This document shows, piece after piece, positions 8,497 to 16,760 of a stretch of DNA of 64,000 nucleotides. A program made the position numbers and the translations under genes. Under the pieces are notes generated by a model. It did no database searches and was not told the origin of the DNA. It was given only the letters and a program-made list of their open reading frames with translations. The DNA comes from Paenibacillus sp. BIHB 4019. GTDB lineage: Bacteria > Bacillota > Bacilli > Paenibacillales > Paenibacillaceae. The stretch's first letter is position 1. Every line of letters begins with the position of its first letter. The stretch is taken from NCBI RefSeq assembly GCF_002741035.1, contig NZ_CP016808.1, positions 5,008,501 through 5,072,500 on the forward strand, written 5' to 3'.

Positions 8497-9471
8497 ATGA
8501 CAAACATGGAATTTCACATCGACAATTTTATGCTTTATTGCAGTTCGAAGAATCTTTCCCGTAAAACGTTGGCATCTTATGAACAAACCCTTAAGCTGTT
8601 TACGTTGTTCTTGAAGCAGAGCTTTGATATTGAAGATGTGAAGAAAGTTCAATCAGGACATATTCGCCAATACATCAAGTATTTGCGGGAGCGGGGAAAA
8701 TACACAGTTGTCAATAAAGAAGAAAGCAAGAACATCAACCATCCTGACAACAGGAGCGATTATAAGAAAGACATATCGACGACAACCATTGCTAACTACG
8801 TCCGAAACATAAAAGTGTTCTTCAACTATCTATATCATGCTGAGAGGGAAATTCCCAAAAATCCCGTAGACAGCATTAAAAACCTGAAGCCTGAAAGGAA
8901 GATGAAGAAGATTCTGACTCCTGATGAAATCAAGCGGGTATTGAAACAGTTTGATTCATCAACCTTCCACGGTTACAGGAACTACATTATTACGAAGCTG
9001 TTGCTGGATACGGGAATGCGTATTGGTGAATGCCTTTCACTATTCCCAGAACATTTCGATTTCGCTCATAAGAGCATATTAATCACGAACCCAAAGAATA
9101 AGCAGGAACGGTATGTATATTTCTCATTCAAACTGGCTAATGACATGAAGCAATGGATGAAGTACAAAGATAGATATTCAGAAAGCCCATTCTTGTTTCC
9201 AACGACCAGAGGAACGCAGCTTGAAGTCCGCAATTATGAGAGAGCATTGCGTCAGGCAGGAGAACAGGTAGGGGTGTCCATCCATCCTCACCAACTGAGG
9301 AATAACTTCGCTAAGTACTACATTCTGAATAACGGTGATTGGTTTAGTCTGTGCCGCATTCTCGGACATTCATCAGTTGAGGTAACTCAGAAGGCTTATT
9401 TGGACTTTACAGATGAAGAAATCGGGCGAAAGTATCAGAAACATAGTCCACTTGCATTCTTGGAGGTCTAA
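8497..9471 (+). CDS. Tyrosine site-specific recombinase (element integrase)
   Basis: A 324-aa phage/ICE-type integrase with an N-terminal SAM-like core-binding domain (residues ~5-130) and a catalytic domain carrying R175 in TGMRIGE, H265-x-x-R268 in HQLR, H291 in LGHSS and the nucleophile Y301 in KAYL. All five visible key residues are intact, so it may be active. ATG 8497 follows AGGAG; an upstream TTG at 8458 would start inside the hairpin. It lies 161 bp after spo0A on the same strand, beside attL, so it is the obvious enzyme for insertion into and excision from spo0A. No separate promoter is obvious, so spo0A read-through may drive it. Confidence 0.93.
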   Translation: MTNMEFHIDNFMLYCSSKNLSRKTLASYEQTLKLFTLFLKQSFDIEDVKKVQSGHIRQYIKYLRERGKYTVVNKEESKNINHPDNRSDYKKDISTTTIANYVRNIKVFFNYLYHAEREIPKNPVDSIKNLKPERKMKKILTPDEIKRVLKQFDSSTFHGYRNYIITKLLLDTGMRIGECLSLFPEHFDFAHKSILITNPKNKQERYVYFSFKLANDMKQWMKYKDRYSESPFLFPTTRGTQLEVRNYERALRQAGEQVGVSIHPHQLRNNFAKYYILNNGDWFSLCRILGHSSVEVTQKAYLDFTDEEIGRKYQKHSPLAFLEV

Positions 9472-9474
9472 GCC

Positions 9475-9942
9475 ATGACAACAAAGAAGAGTGTTTGGAC
9501 GGCTATTGAAGATGATGTTACTGCTCAAAGGCTCGTAGAACTCGCTAGGGCGCACTTTAGGCTTGCTTTGGAACACATAGGAAAAGCTTGTCCAGAACGT
9601 AGGCAAGCTATACAAGCCGAAATTGAGTGTCTGAGAGCAGAAAGAGAATTGTTGTTGACCTCCTTTGAGCAGGGAGGGCGTAAAATGAGCGAAGACTTCG
9701 AGAAATACGAACAACTCGTATGCCGCGAGGATGAATTGTGTTTTGAACTAAAGACATATCAAGAAATAATTTCAGAATTGTTGATGCTAGTTCATAAACG
9801 AGGTACTAGCGTTCTGAATTTGGAGACTGTTGAGGAAGTTATGACAACGCTATATATGGCAGAAATTGATTGTCGCACCGAACTGTTAGATACACAGCTT
9901 GAGAAAAGCATTTTATCTTACAATCTAGGTCGGGAATCATAG
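9475..9942 (+). CDS. Coiled-coil protein downstream of the integrase, unknown function
   Basis: A 155-aa charged, helical protein starting 3 bp after the integrase stop, with its ribosome site GGAGG inside the end of the integrase gene. The two are surely cotranscribed. Heptad-like Glu/Leu/Arg spacing covers most of the sequence (about residues 20-110). I recognise no family. Position suggests a helper of recombination such as a directionality factor, but excisionases are usually smaller and basic, so this is only a guess. A terminator about 130 bp further closes the unit. Confidence 0.7.
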   Translation: MTTKKSVWTAIEDDVTAQRLVELARAHFRLALEHIGKACPERRQAIQAEIECLRAERELLLTSFEQGGRKMSEDFEKYEQLVCREDELCFELKTYQEIISELLMLVHKRGTSVLNLETVEEVMTTLYMAEIDCRTELLDTQLEKSILSYNLGRES

Positions 9943-10069
9943 GGTGATCGATCGATTTTGAACGTCTCCAGTAGCTCGTCCATCTTGTGATTTTGAACTT
10001 GCTGCCGTAGTCTGTTTGTTAAATGCCCATAGGCTTTATGGATTATCGTTCAGTACATGGACTAACATC

Positions 10070-10110
10070 AAAAGAGCCTTATCAGTTGTTTCACCTGATA
10101 GGCTCTTTTA
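10070..10110 (+). terminator. Intrinsic terminator, possibly bidirectional
   Basis: AAAGAGCC (10071-10078) plus TATCAG pairs with CTGATAGGCTCTTTT (10095-10109). It ends the integrase operon. The rest of 9943-10440 shows no gene I can support. Confidence 0.75.
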
Positions 10111-10440
10111 TACGATTTATAGCACCATATATTGTAATAATCTTCTTTTGAACTCTGCTACTGTAGCTTGGTTAATGTTAGTGGTACATCTTCTATAATA
10201 AACGGCATTAAAACTTCTTTGTTGCCCATATGAGCTACAGGTGCTAGCTCTATGCCTAATGAGAATGAAGATGGATTGTTTGCTCAAGTCCTTTTGAACT
10301 GGAGGATTCATTTATAATATGAAGTAATACTAGCGATGTCAGGTTTTCGGTATATTTTTCGAAAAAAATTTTCTATAAAAAACTCAATTTTAAGCGTATA
10401 TCATTAACAAACCCAATAAAAATAAGGGAAAATCAAATAT

Positions 10441-10469
10441 TTTACAATATAAAATAAGTATGCTATACT
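10441..10469 (+). promoter_or_regulatory. Strong sigma-A-like promoter inside the element
   Basis: TTTACA (10441-10446), a 17-bp spacer and TATACT (10464-10469). It reads toward the XRE regulator and tail-protein genes, through a leader with a terminator-like hairpin. Confidence 0.65.
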
Positions 10470-10523
10470 AATTTTAGTGAAGAAGATGTTCCGTCGAATA
10501 ATTTATTTGAATAGGAAGTTAAA

Positions 10524-10553
10524 GCGGGGAGGAAACTCCTCGCTCCTTTTTTT
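10524..10553 (+). terminator. Terminator-like hairpin in the leader of the XRE/tail operon
   Basis: GCGGGGAG (10524-10531), loop GAAA, CTCCTCGC (10536-10543), then TCCTTTTTTT. It lies between the promoter at 10441 and the gene at 10589, so either transcription is attenuated here or the leader makes a short RNA of about 75 nt. Confidence 0.6.
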
Positions 10554-10588
10554 GCATTTTTATGAAAATAATATTGGAGGTTTACAGA

Positions 10589-10786
10589 ATGGAAAGAGAG
10601 TCAAGAGAGGATTACAGAATTAAACGCATTATGAAGTACATCAGATTAAGGGAATTATCAGACCTTTTAGATTGCCATCTTGCTACGGTTAGCCACTATG
10701 AGAATGGCAGATATAATTTGTCTAAAGAGAACGAAGAGAAATACAAAAATTATATTGATTCACATCAGGGGAGAAAACAGTCATGA
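10589..10786 (+). CDS. Small XRE-family helix-turn-helix regulator
   Basis: A 65-aa protein that is essentially one HTH domain: RELSDLLDCHLATVSHYENG (residues ~17-36) matches the XRE/Cro helix 2-turn-helix 3 pattern, followed by an acidic lysine-rich tail. ATG 10589 is preceded by TTGGAGG; the longer frame from 10562 has no ribosome site. The stop overlaps the start of the next gene (ATGA at 10783-10786), so translation is coupled. It may control the promoter at 10441, but no operator was identified. Confidence 0.75.
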   Translation: MERESREDYRIKRIMKYIRLRELSDLLDCHLATVSHYENGRYNLSKENEEKYKNYIDSHQGRKQS

Positions 10787-11607
10787 GTGCATGCTTAGTT
10801 ATACAAACAGGACGAACCATTATTATGGGTTCTGATTCAGCTATTTCAACAACAATTAATGGGCAGATTTATCGCATAGATGAATCAGGTGCGAAACTTT
10901 GGGAAGTGGATGATATGATCATCTTTTGTTCAGGTAACATGAAATATGCTTATCAAATCATGGACATTTTCCTTAGCCAAAAAGATAAAAGCGTATCAAA
11001 TTTAAGTCTAATTGTAAAAGAAGTTTGCTTAGACGATACAGCTATTTCACTAGAAGTATTGGTAGGCGTGGTTCAAGAGGGTTGTTCTCATTTGTATAGC
11101 ATTTCTTCATCAGATAACTTCAGAATTGAAGATCGTAAGATGGAACATACGAATGGTACTGCTATTTGGGCAGCAGGAATCAAAACGGAGGAGAGCGCTG
11201 ACAAAGCTGAACAATATCTTTTACAAGGACAAAGTATCGAAGAGGTATATCAAAATGTATATAATGATATTTCCTTTGAAGGGGTTGGTGGTAAACTGGT
11301 TATTTATCAGTTAACCAAAAGCGAATGCAAGAAATTATTACAGTCAACGATATTGGAAAAACAGGATATAAAGATTTTGACAGCGCAACTCTATCTTGAT
11401 CTTTGTACTAAAAATATGATCATCGGTGAAAGAGTATTCGGAAAACTTCTTGCTGGTACGAACCTTGAAATCGATGCATCAGACGTAAATGGTCAGAGAA
11501 CATTTACGGTGGATGGCAATGGTGTAACCATCCAAGGTGATAAGCTAACCGTCACAGGAGGGATTCCAGCGAATCAGCTTGATCCTGCTTATAAAAAAGT
11601 GAGCTAG
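10783..11607 (+). CDS. Phage tail-associated protein, N-terminal half, Ntn-hydrolase-like
   Basis: 274 aa. Residues ~1-165 faintly resemble the proteasome/HslV (Ntn-hydrolase) fold: a beta strand, then GSDSAIS and a GNMKYA segment. The C-terminal ~70 residues (FTVDGNGVTIQGDKLTVTGG) are the beta-rich repeats of siphophage minor tail proteins. The frame stops at TAG after an A6 run at 11593-11598. The next frame, shifted by -1, continues directly with tail-protein sequence, so the two were probably one protein. Catalytic activity of the N-terminal domain is unproven. No other virion genes are present. Confidence 0.65.
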   Translation: MSACLVIQTGRTIIMGSDSAISTTINGQIYRIDESGAKLWEVDDMIIFCSGNMKYAYQIMDIFLSQKDKSVSNLSLIVKEVCLDDTAISLEVLVGVVQEGCSHLYSISSSDNFRIEDRKMEHTNGTAIWAAGIKTEESADKAEQYLLQGQSIEEVYQNVYNDISFEGVGGKLVIYQLTKSECKKLLQSTILEKQDIKILTAQLYLDLCTKNMIIGERVFGKLLAGTNLEIDASDVNGQRTFTVDGNGVTIQGDKLTVTGGIPANQLDPAYKKVS

Positions 11608-12377
11608 TGCAGCTAATGAAGCCTTACAACGGCGTTACAATCGACTCAGAGAATGGTCTGTATGTTATGAAGTCGGATTCCACAATCAGAACAATGTTGA
11701 ATGCTACAGAGGGTTTCAAGTTCCAAAAGAATGCTGGAACATTATCAGCGCCAACATGGACTGACATGCTGTTTTACGATGTAAATACAGGGAACCTATT
11801 TATTGATGGTGTTGTTAACGCTAGAGATTTAAAGGTCAATGGAGCAAGCGTACTTACAGGGGATGGAAAGTTTAAATCTTCATCGCTGGAAACACTGTAT
11901 GTTGGCAAAAACGTATTTATGGCTCCTGAAGCAAGGATTTCGTGGACTCAGGTAACAGAACAGCCTAATGCAGCTCAGTTGGGTGGAGTGATGACTAATT
12001 CGCCTAAGATGACGTATATTGATGCGAATGGTGTTTATACAGGCACTGTGTCAGCTAATCAGATTAATGCAGGTAAAATTAGATCGCAATATATTGATGT
12101 AGAGGATCTGAAGGTAAATCGAATTTATAGAGAATATAATGACAGTTCAGGATATTTGCAACTATCGGAAGTTGGGGCTGCTGGGCAATCTTTTGGAGAT
12201 TTGGAACTATGGTTTAGTAATGAACGATGGTTTAGAGTCTATAACGGTGGAGGTGGAAAGGTGTACTTAGACGTACATGACACATCATTTTTAGAATCGG
12301 ATGGAACAACTACGACAGCACTAGGAAATTGGGAGTTTAAAGGAAAGGTTACAGGAGTAACAGCTACATTCGCGTAA
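11607..12377 (+). CDS. Phage minor tail/tip protein, C-terminal half
   Basis: Up to 256 aa of typical siphophage tail-tip sequence: the segment NGVTIDSENGLYV, then a stretch around RISWTQVTEQPNA and the TYIDANGVYTGTVSANQI motif found in minor structural proteins. The frame opens with GTG 11607 overlapping the TAG of the upstream gene; ATG 11616 is an alternative and neither has a good ribosome site. That fits a broken or frameshift-expressed downstream half. A hairpin at 12636 follows after about 260 bp of non-coding DNA. Confidence 0.65.
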   Translation: MQLMKPYNGVTIDSENGLYVMKSDSTIRTMLNATEGFKFQKNAGTLSAPTWTDMLFYDVNTGNLFIDGVVNARDLKVNGASVLTGDGKFKSSSLETLYVGKNVFMAPEARISWTQVTEQPNAAQLGGVMTNSPKMTYIDANGVYTGTVSANQINAGKIRSQYIDVEDLKVNRIYREYNDSSGYLQLSEVGAAGQSFGDLELWFSNERWFRVYNGGGGKVYLDVHDTSFLESDGTTTTALGNWEFKGKVTGVTATFA

Positions 12378-12635
12378 AAATTGCTGTTACTACTTAGTTG
12401 CCACTTTCAATTTAATCTTCAAAGGGTAAGATATTTTTTAGGTATTAATTGTACTCAGTGACAGGTATAGGCCAAAGATTATAGAATGGGACTTCTGCAT
12501 AAACAGTGTGAGGAGAAAAGATGCCTGGCTAAAACAGATCCAAGCGAAGGCACAATCCCATTCTGGAAAATGTCACTTATGACGTTCTAAAGGACAGTAG
12601 CATTCAAAAGTCTAAATCACCTGTTTTTGAAAAGT

Positions 12636-12672
12636 GAAATAGGTTACCAATAAATTATAGGTAGCCTATTTC
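12636..12672 (+). terminator. Hairpin, probable terminator
   Basis: GAAATAGGTTACC (12636-12648) pairs with GGTAGCCTATTTC (12660-12672), with one mismatch. The T-run is weak, so terminator strength is uncertain. It lies in the 12378-12750 gap, which otherwise shows nothing. Confidence 0.5.
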
Positions 12673-12750
12673 GTTTGTAGATTATTGAAAGAATTGATAA
12701 TCATCAAGGTTTAAGGATTCAGTGTTAAATTAATAGGAGAAGTGGAAGTT

Positions 12751-13833
12751 ATGTATAAAGAGCCAGAGAAAAAGCAGGAAAAATATGTTGGGTTCCCAAT
12801 GAAAATGAATGCATACGGGCACAAAGAGTTATTTATTGTGCAAAAAGATGAAAATGCTTTCATTTTATATTTTATTTTAGGTAAAATGACGCAAAATTAT
12901 TGGACGTGGGGAAGTTTTGAGACGACTGTTGTCACTCTTAGTAAGCAATTCTCTATCAAGAAGAAGGAAAGTGATAACAGAAAAGAAATCAAGCGTCTAT
13001 TATTAGTATTGCATGAAAAAGGATGGTTCAAGATTATGTTTGATGAACAATCATTTGAGTATGATACGTTGCTTAATATTTCAATGGTAGACTTGGATAG
13101 TCCGCAAGTAATGTCTGTTGTAGAAAGCGAAAATTTTAAGCACACAGGTTATCTCAAAGTTACACAAGAGATGTTTGACTCATGTAAATGGAATGCTAGA
13201 CATTTTAGAGGGTTAATTTACGCCGAATGGCGCATGATGCGTGGTCAAGAGAATGAGGGCAAATACCGTATTTCAGGTAGTGAGTGGCAAAAGGCAATGG
13301 GGATATCTAAACTGACTCAGATTAATCTAGTCAAGGAACTTGATGAATTGAATTTAGTTGATAAACAACGCGGTGAAATGTACATAGACGCTTGTGGCAA
13401 ACCAAAACGTGAAACAAATCTATATTCTGTGGTGTGTGACGAAGAACGCCAAGAACGTAAGCAAGAAGAGAAGCAAAATGAATATTCCTTGATAAAGCAG
13501 CACAATTTTGACGTTCATGCGGAGGTTGCTCAATTGGATGCTATAGATCCAAGATGTGAAAACACAAATGTATATAAAACAGGTAAGAAAGATTACCTTG
13601 GCAATAAAGAATATTGGATTTGGAATACGACGAAATACAAAAGCACAAAAATGCACTTGGATGCACGTTTCAATAGCTTTAAGAATGCAAGACCTGATTT
13701 ATACGCTACTGTCGTAATGGAAGGCGAGAAGTACATGAAGAAAATAAATGCTAATAAAGATTGGCAAGAAAAACAACATCAAATGAGCAGCCATCGTAAT
13801 AAAGGCTATGATCCAAGGTTTTATCTGAGTTAA
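12751..13833 (+). CDS. Winged-helix DNA-binding protein, possible replication initiator
   Basis: A 360-aa AT-rich gene. The sequence pattern (two helical/winged-helix-like blocks, about residues 50-110 and 130-215, the second including ISKLTQINLVKELDELNLVD, then a lysine-rich linker and a basic C-terminal domain) resembles RepA-type or phage-type initiator and HTH replication proteins, but I cannot name a family. ATG 12751 follows AGGAG 11 bp upstream; GTG 12742 is too close to it. Its stop overlaps the next small ORF (TAATG), and nearly 1 kb of hairpin-rich non-coding DNA follows, which would suit an origin. Confidence 0.6.
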   Translation: MYKEPEKKQEKYVGFPMKMNAYGHKELFIVQKDENAFILYFILGKMTQNYWTWGSFETTVVTLSKQFSIKKKESDNRKEIKRLLLVLHEKGWFKIMFDEQSFEYDTLLNISMVDLDSPQVMSVVESENFKHTGYLKVTQEMFDSCKWNARHFRGLIYAEWRMMRGQENEGKYRISGSEWQKAMGISKLTQINLVKELDELNLVDKQRGEMYIDACGKPKRETNLYSVVCDEERQERKQEEKQNEYSLIKQHNFDVHAEVAQLDAIDPRCENTNVYKTGKKDYLGNKEYWIWNTTKYKSTKMHLDARFNSFKNARPDLYATVVMEGEKYMKKINANKDWQEKQHQMSSHRNKGYDPRFYLS

Positions 13834-13970
13834 TGAAATTAAAAAGTTCACAAATGGAAAAAGATGAGATAGCAGGGAGACAAGCAAAAAGAGAACAGGC
13901 AGATGACTTTGCTGATATATTAGATGAAGTAATAGAATACAAAAGAGCTAAGCTAGAAGATGATCATTAG
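13833..13970 (+). CDS. Small acidic/basic helical protein coupled to the winged-helix gene
   Basis: A 45-codon frame whose ATG overlaps the stop of the preceding gene (TAATG at 13831-13835), a classic translational coupling. The product is highly charged and helical (Lys/Glu/Asp), ending in LEDDH. No family is recognised. The overlap and even charge pattern argue that it is real. Confidence 0.45.
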   Translation: MKLKSSQMEKDEIAGRQAKREQADDFADILDEVIEYKRAKLEDDH

Positions 13971-14395
13971 CCGTTCTAGTTGTTAAATAATAGTTGAAGG
14001 TAGCTTAATGCTAGCTTTCCAATTACTGATTCGAAGGACTGATGTTATGAATTTACTCTAAAATTCACAATAGAAAGATACTGTTTATTTCAGGGGCAAG
14101 CTTAAGAGTGTACGTTGCGACAAATCTAATCAGGAGAAAAAATGTTGGTAAATGAACGACTATATAACCAGTGAAGCGATTATCTTCATCTTGCGAAGAC
14201 AGCTAATTCGGTAGGTAGTAGATCAAATATATAAGTATAGATTCAGAGCAAATCTGACGAAATTTTATTTTGTAAAGTATAATTCCTAGTCATATTTGAC
14301 GTTGTTTTATAACTGTTGAAGTTTAATATTTGATCAAAATTGATGCTATTCTATACAGTATAAACCAAAGAACTTAAGAAAGAAGAAAACTTACC

Positions 14396-14497
14396 TATAA
14401 ACCCAGCGGGGCTAGTGGGTAGGTTTTTCGCTTACGCTCCCCTCTAAGACCCTGTCGCTTCGCTCCTATCGTGCCACAAGTGGCACTCTTGTTTTGA
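14396..14497 (+). other. Hairpin cluster in a 1-kb gene-free stretch, candidate origin or oriT
   Basis: Inside the gene-free interval 13971-14954 lies a GC-rich island in AT-rich DNA: an imperfect CCTA..ACCCA/TGGGTAGG hairpin ending in TTTTT, two related motifs CGCTTACGCTCC (14429-14440) and CGCTTCGCTCC (14456-14466), and a 7-bp stem GTGCCAC/GTGGCAC (14471-14486) followed by TCTTGTTTT. A terminator pair would explain part of it; the paired motifs suggest an origin of replication or transfer. Another hairpin (GGTAGC/GCTAGC) lies near 13994-14015. The rest of the interval shows nothing clear. Confidence 0.35.
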
Positions 14498-14954
14498 CAC
14501 TAATTTTCTATTATCGTTTGTAGTATGGTGATTTCGCTTGATATATTGTGTTGCTGTGTTTCAGTAATTATTCTATATTAGATTATCTACAAGGGAGAAC
14601 ATCTCCTTTGACTTTGAATACAAAACTTACTTCAGATGAATTTAGATCACTTCTCACAAAATAACAAAAATCTGAAACGTTCCATTTTAATCGAATTTTT
14701 TCTTGTTGTAAGTAATGCTGTCCCATAAAAGGACTAACTAACACCCAAATACAAATAATTTTAGTTGTTACTGCTTCTCATAAGCGTTTCGAATTGCATT
14801 AAATGAATATGAAATCAAGTTTGTTGAAAGTTTGCCAGATGAGCTATTTTTTCAAGACAAAGAATAAGATGACTCTAGTAACCTTCATTGACATTTATAT
14901 TAATTAATGATATATTTATAGGCTAACATAAATCATATTTCGGAGGTTTTGCCA

Positions 14955-15280
14955 ATGAAAACGATTAATGAAATTTTAGAGCAGTTTTTGACACAATGGA
15001 TTTAAGGTCTATGGCGTTTGTAGTAAGAATGAAACATCATAATGCGGAAGATTTTGACTTAATACATTACGCAGGAAATAGCAAAGATACTCTAACGTGT
15101 TCAGAGAGTTACAACACTGGCGAAAATGACGAAGACACTGCTGAAAGAATGGGCAAAATCGATGCCATGAGCGAATCAGAGTGTCAGCTGCTGGAACAAT
15201 ACCTTCTCAATAATCTTAGTGACTATTTGCATGAAAGCGACGAATATTACGATAACGATTATGATGAAGATACCTTATAG
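14955..15280 (+). pseudogene. Small acidic protein gene with a frameshift near its start
   Basis: GGAGG precedes ATG 14955, which reads MKTINEILEQF and then stops after 16 codons. In the -1 frame the sequence continues as FDTMDLRSMAFVV and on to an acidic C-terminus (DNDYDEDTL) at 15280. Adding one T to the T5 run at 14985-14989 would join both parts into a protein of about 108 aa. Either the gene is broken or translation restarts at ATG 14996 (94 aa). The family is not recognised. Confidence 0.55.
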
Positions 15281-15302
15281 GATTAATTAGATAACAAAAA
15301 AT

Positions 15303-15335
15303 AAAGCACCTGCTCCTACAAAGACAGGTGCTTTT
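15303..15335. terminator. Bidirectional terminator between convergent genes
   Basis: AAAGCACCTG (15303-15312) pairs with CAGGTGCTTTT (15325-15335), with A and T runs on both flanks. It serves the gene ending at 15280 and the minus-strand gene ending at 15340. Confidence 0.8.
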
Positions 15336-15339
15336 CTGT

Positions 15340-15915
15340 TTAGTTAGCATACTCTTCTAACAATTCCTTGAAGGAGCTATAGCTTTTCCTGTTTGCAACT
15401 GTCCAATACACAGGTTTTAAATGAGGAAGGTTACTTTCGCGTAGCTTAAATCTTTCTAAGCTGTCTTTTTCACGTTGCAATAAAACCTTTAGTTTTCCGA
15501 TCTCATCTTGTGGTTCAGAACGTGACGAAAAGTTATCTCGTTTTTCGTTTACATCAATACTTATTGCAATTTTTTTCCCATTACTAAGCATCAAATCCAT
15601 CATTCCTGATGCTGCACCCATAAATGGCGCATTTTCATCAATAATTTCAAGTTTGTATTCTAGCGTCATATATACCGCCGTAAGCGTGTCGGCAGAATAT
15701 GGAACCTTTGATTGCTCTTGAATTTTATCTTCCTTGCTTTCAACTACATTAAATCCAGCTTTTTCAAAAAATGCTTTAAACTCAGTGGATGCACTTGAAC
15801 GCAAATCTCTTATCATTTGACTTATTGTTTCACTTACACGTATTGATATTTCAGAAATCTGCTTCTTTAACTCCTCTGTTTCTTTTACTAACGACATCTT
15901 CTCTGCTAACGACAT
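15340..15915 (-). CDS. Coiled-coil protein of unknown function
   Basis: 191 aa on the minus strand from the ATG at 15915, set by GGGGAAA 7-8 nt upstream; the longer frame to 16200 runs through the promoter and opposite gene and is not credible. Residues ~5-45 form a coiled coil (KETEELKKQISEISIRVSET). A mixed central domain follows, and a second charged helix lies near residues 135-160. No catalytic motif is visible. It is divergent from the gene at 15994, sharing a ~75-bp intergenic region. Confidence 0.65.
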   Translation of the reverse strand: MSLAEKMSLVKETEELKKQISEISIRVSETISQMIRDLRSSASTEFKAFFEKAGFNVVESKEDKIQEQSKVPYSADTLTAVYMTLEYKLEIIDENAPFMGAASGMMDLMLSNGKKIAISIDVNEKRDNFSSRSEPQDEIGKLKVLLQREKDSLERFKLRESNLPHLKPVYWTVANRKSYSSFKELLEEYAN

Positions 15916-15993
15916 ACTAATTTCCCCTTTGCTAAATATTGATAATTTCATATTAATTATAACATGTATAATATTGAAAAGGTGGTCAGTCGG

Positions 15994-16320
15994 ATGGGAA
16001 TAAAAACACATCAGTATACTGGAATAAATAATCAAGATGCAGAATGCGGCATAGACATCATCAACAGCTCTGATAAAATAGTAATTGTGATATCGCAGCT
16101 TGTTAATGAAGCAAGCGTGACAAACAATATTGAAAATATAATAAATAGCCTTGTAACACGTTATAAGCCTGACCTTGAACGAACTTCCTTCGTTGAACAT
16201 TATCCTACAAAGAAATCTTATGATCTTGTGGGATTCACTGTGAAGAATGGTAAGGTGGTTGACGTTACATGGGATACGCTTAGAGAAATTGATCTAGTTT
16301 CGTTAGGCATTAAGAAATAG
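15994..16320 (+). CDS. Small protein of unknown function
   Basis: 108 aa from ATG 15994, preceded by AAAGGTGG (15978-15985). An upstream ATG at 15964 overlaps a TATAAT (15967-15972) that looks like the gene's own -10 box, so the shorter start is preferred. The product begins MGIKTHQYTGINNQD and has mixed alpha/beta character with no recognisable motif. It is divergently arranged with the coiled-coil gene at 15340-15915, a layout often seen for regulator/target or paired accessory genes. Confidence 0.6.
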   Translation: MGIKTHQYTGINNQDAECGIDIINSSDKIVIVISQLVNEASVTNNIENIINSLVTRYKPDLERTSFVEHYPTKKSYDLVGFTVKNGKVVDVTWDTLREIDLVSLGIKK

Positions 16321-16411
16321 TGCGCTTATTGACTTGTGATTAAAACCAGCCCTTACATTAAAATGTACCCCTTTGTAAAGGACATTTTGAAAAAATCTAG
16401 GCAACTTGATG

Positions 16412-16447
16412 AAGCTGCTGTCTGTATTTTACAGGCGACAGCTTTTT
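16412..16447 (+). terminator. Probable terminator in the 16321-16760 gap
   Basis: AAGCTG (16412-16417) pairs with CAGCTT (16439-16444), with an inner TGTA/TACA stem and a following T-run. The rest of this gap shows no gene. A motif at 16354-16373 (TGTACCCCTTTGTAAAGGAC) recalls an IS end but is unsupported. Confidence 0.5.
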
Positions 16448-16760
16448 ATAATTTTATTGCCCTCGATAATGATTGTAGTTAATGTTTCGCATTCTTTTAT
16501 ATTCATTTCATCCGTAATATCCCCTATAAGATGGACTTTTTTCAAAGTATCTATTTTATAGAGGATATTTTAAAAATACTTCAAACTCTTCAGCAGACGG
16601 TTTGTTATTAAATATACCGTCAGATTTACTGATTGTTATCGTTTTGGTTGTGCTAAACACAAACAAAATAAGCACATTCCCATCAAATCCTTAACGGAGG
16701 ATGTGAATGTACTATCTATAAAATCTGAGTTTTATGTAAGGACATGATAGCTAGTTTTCC

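Noticed and set aside
10117..10311. 64-codon minus-strand frame
   Set aside because: No ribosome site and no recognisable sequence; treated as non-coding.
11593..11599. Programmed -1 frameshift at AAAAAAG
   Set aside because: The codon phase is AAA AAA G, so P-site re-pairing would need TAA; a classic A-AAA-AAG phase is absent. A simple indel is more likely, though a weak slip is not excluded.
16354..16373. Insertion-sequence end
   Set aside because: The motif recalls IS termini, but no partner end or transposase remnant is visible.
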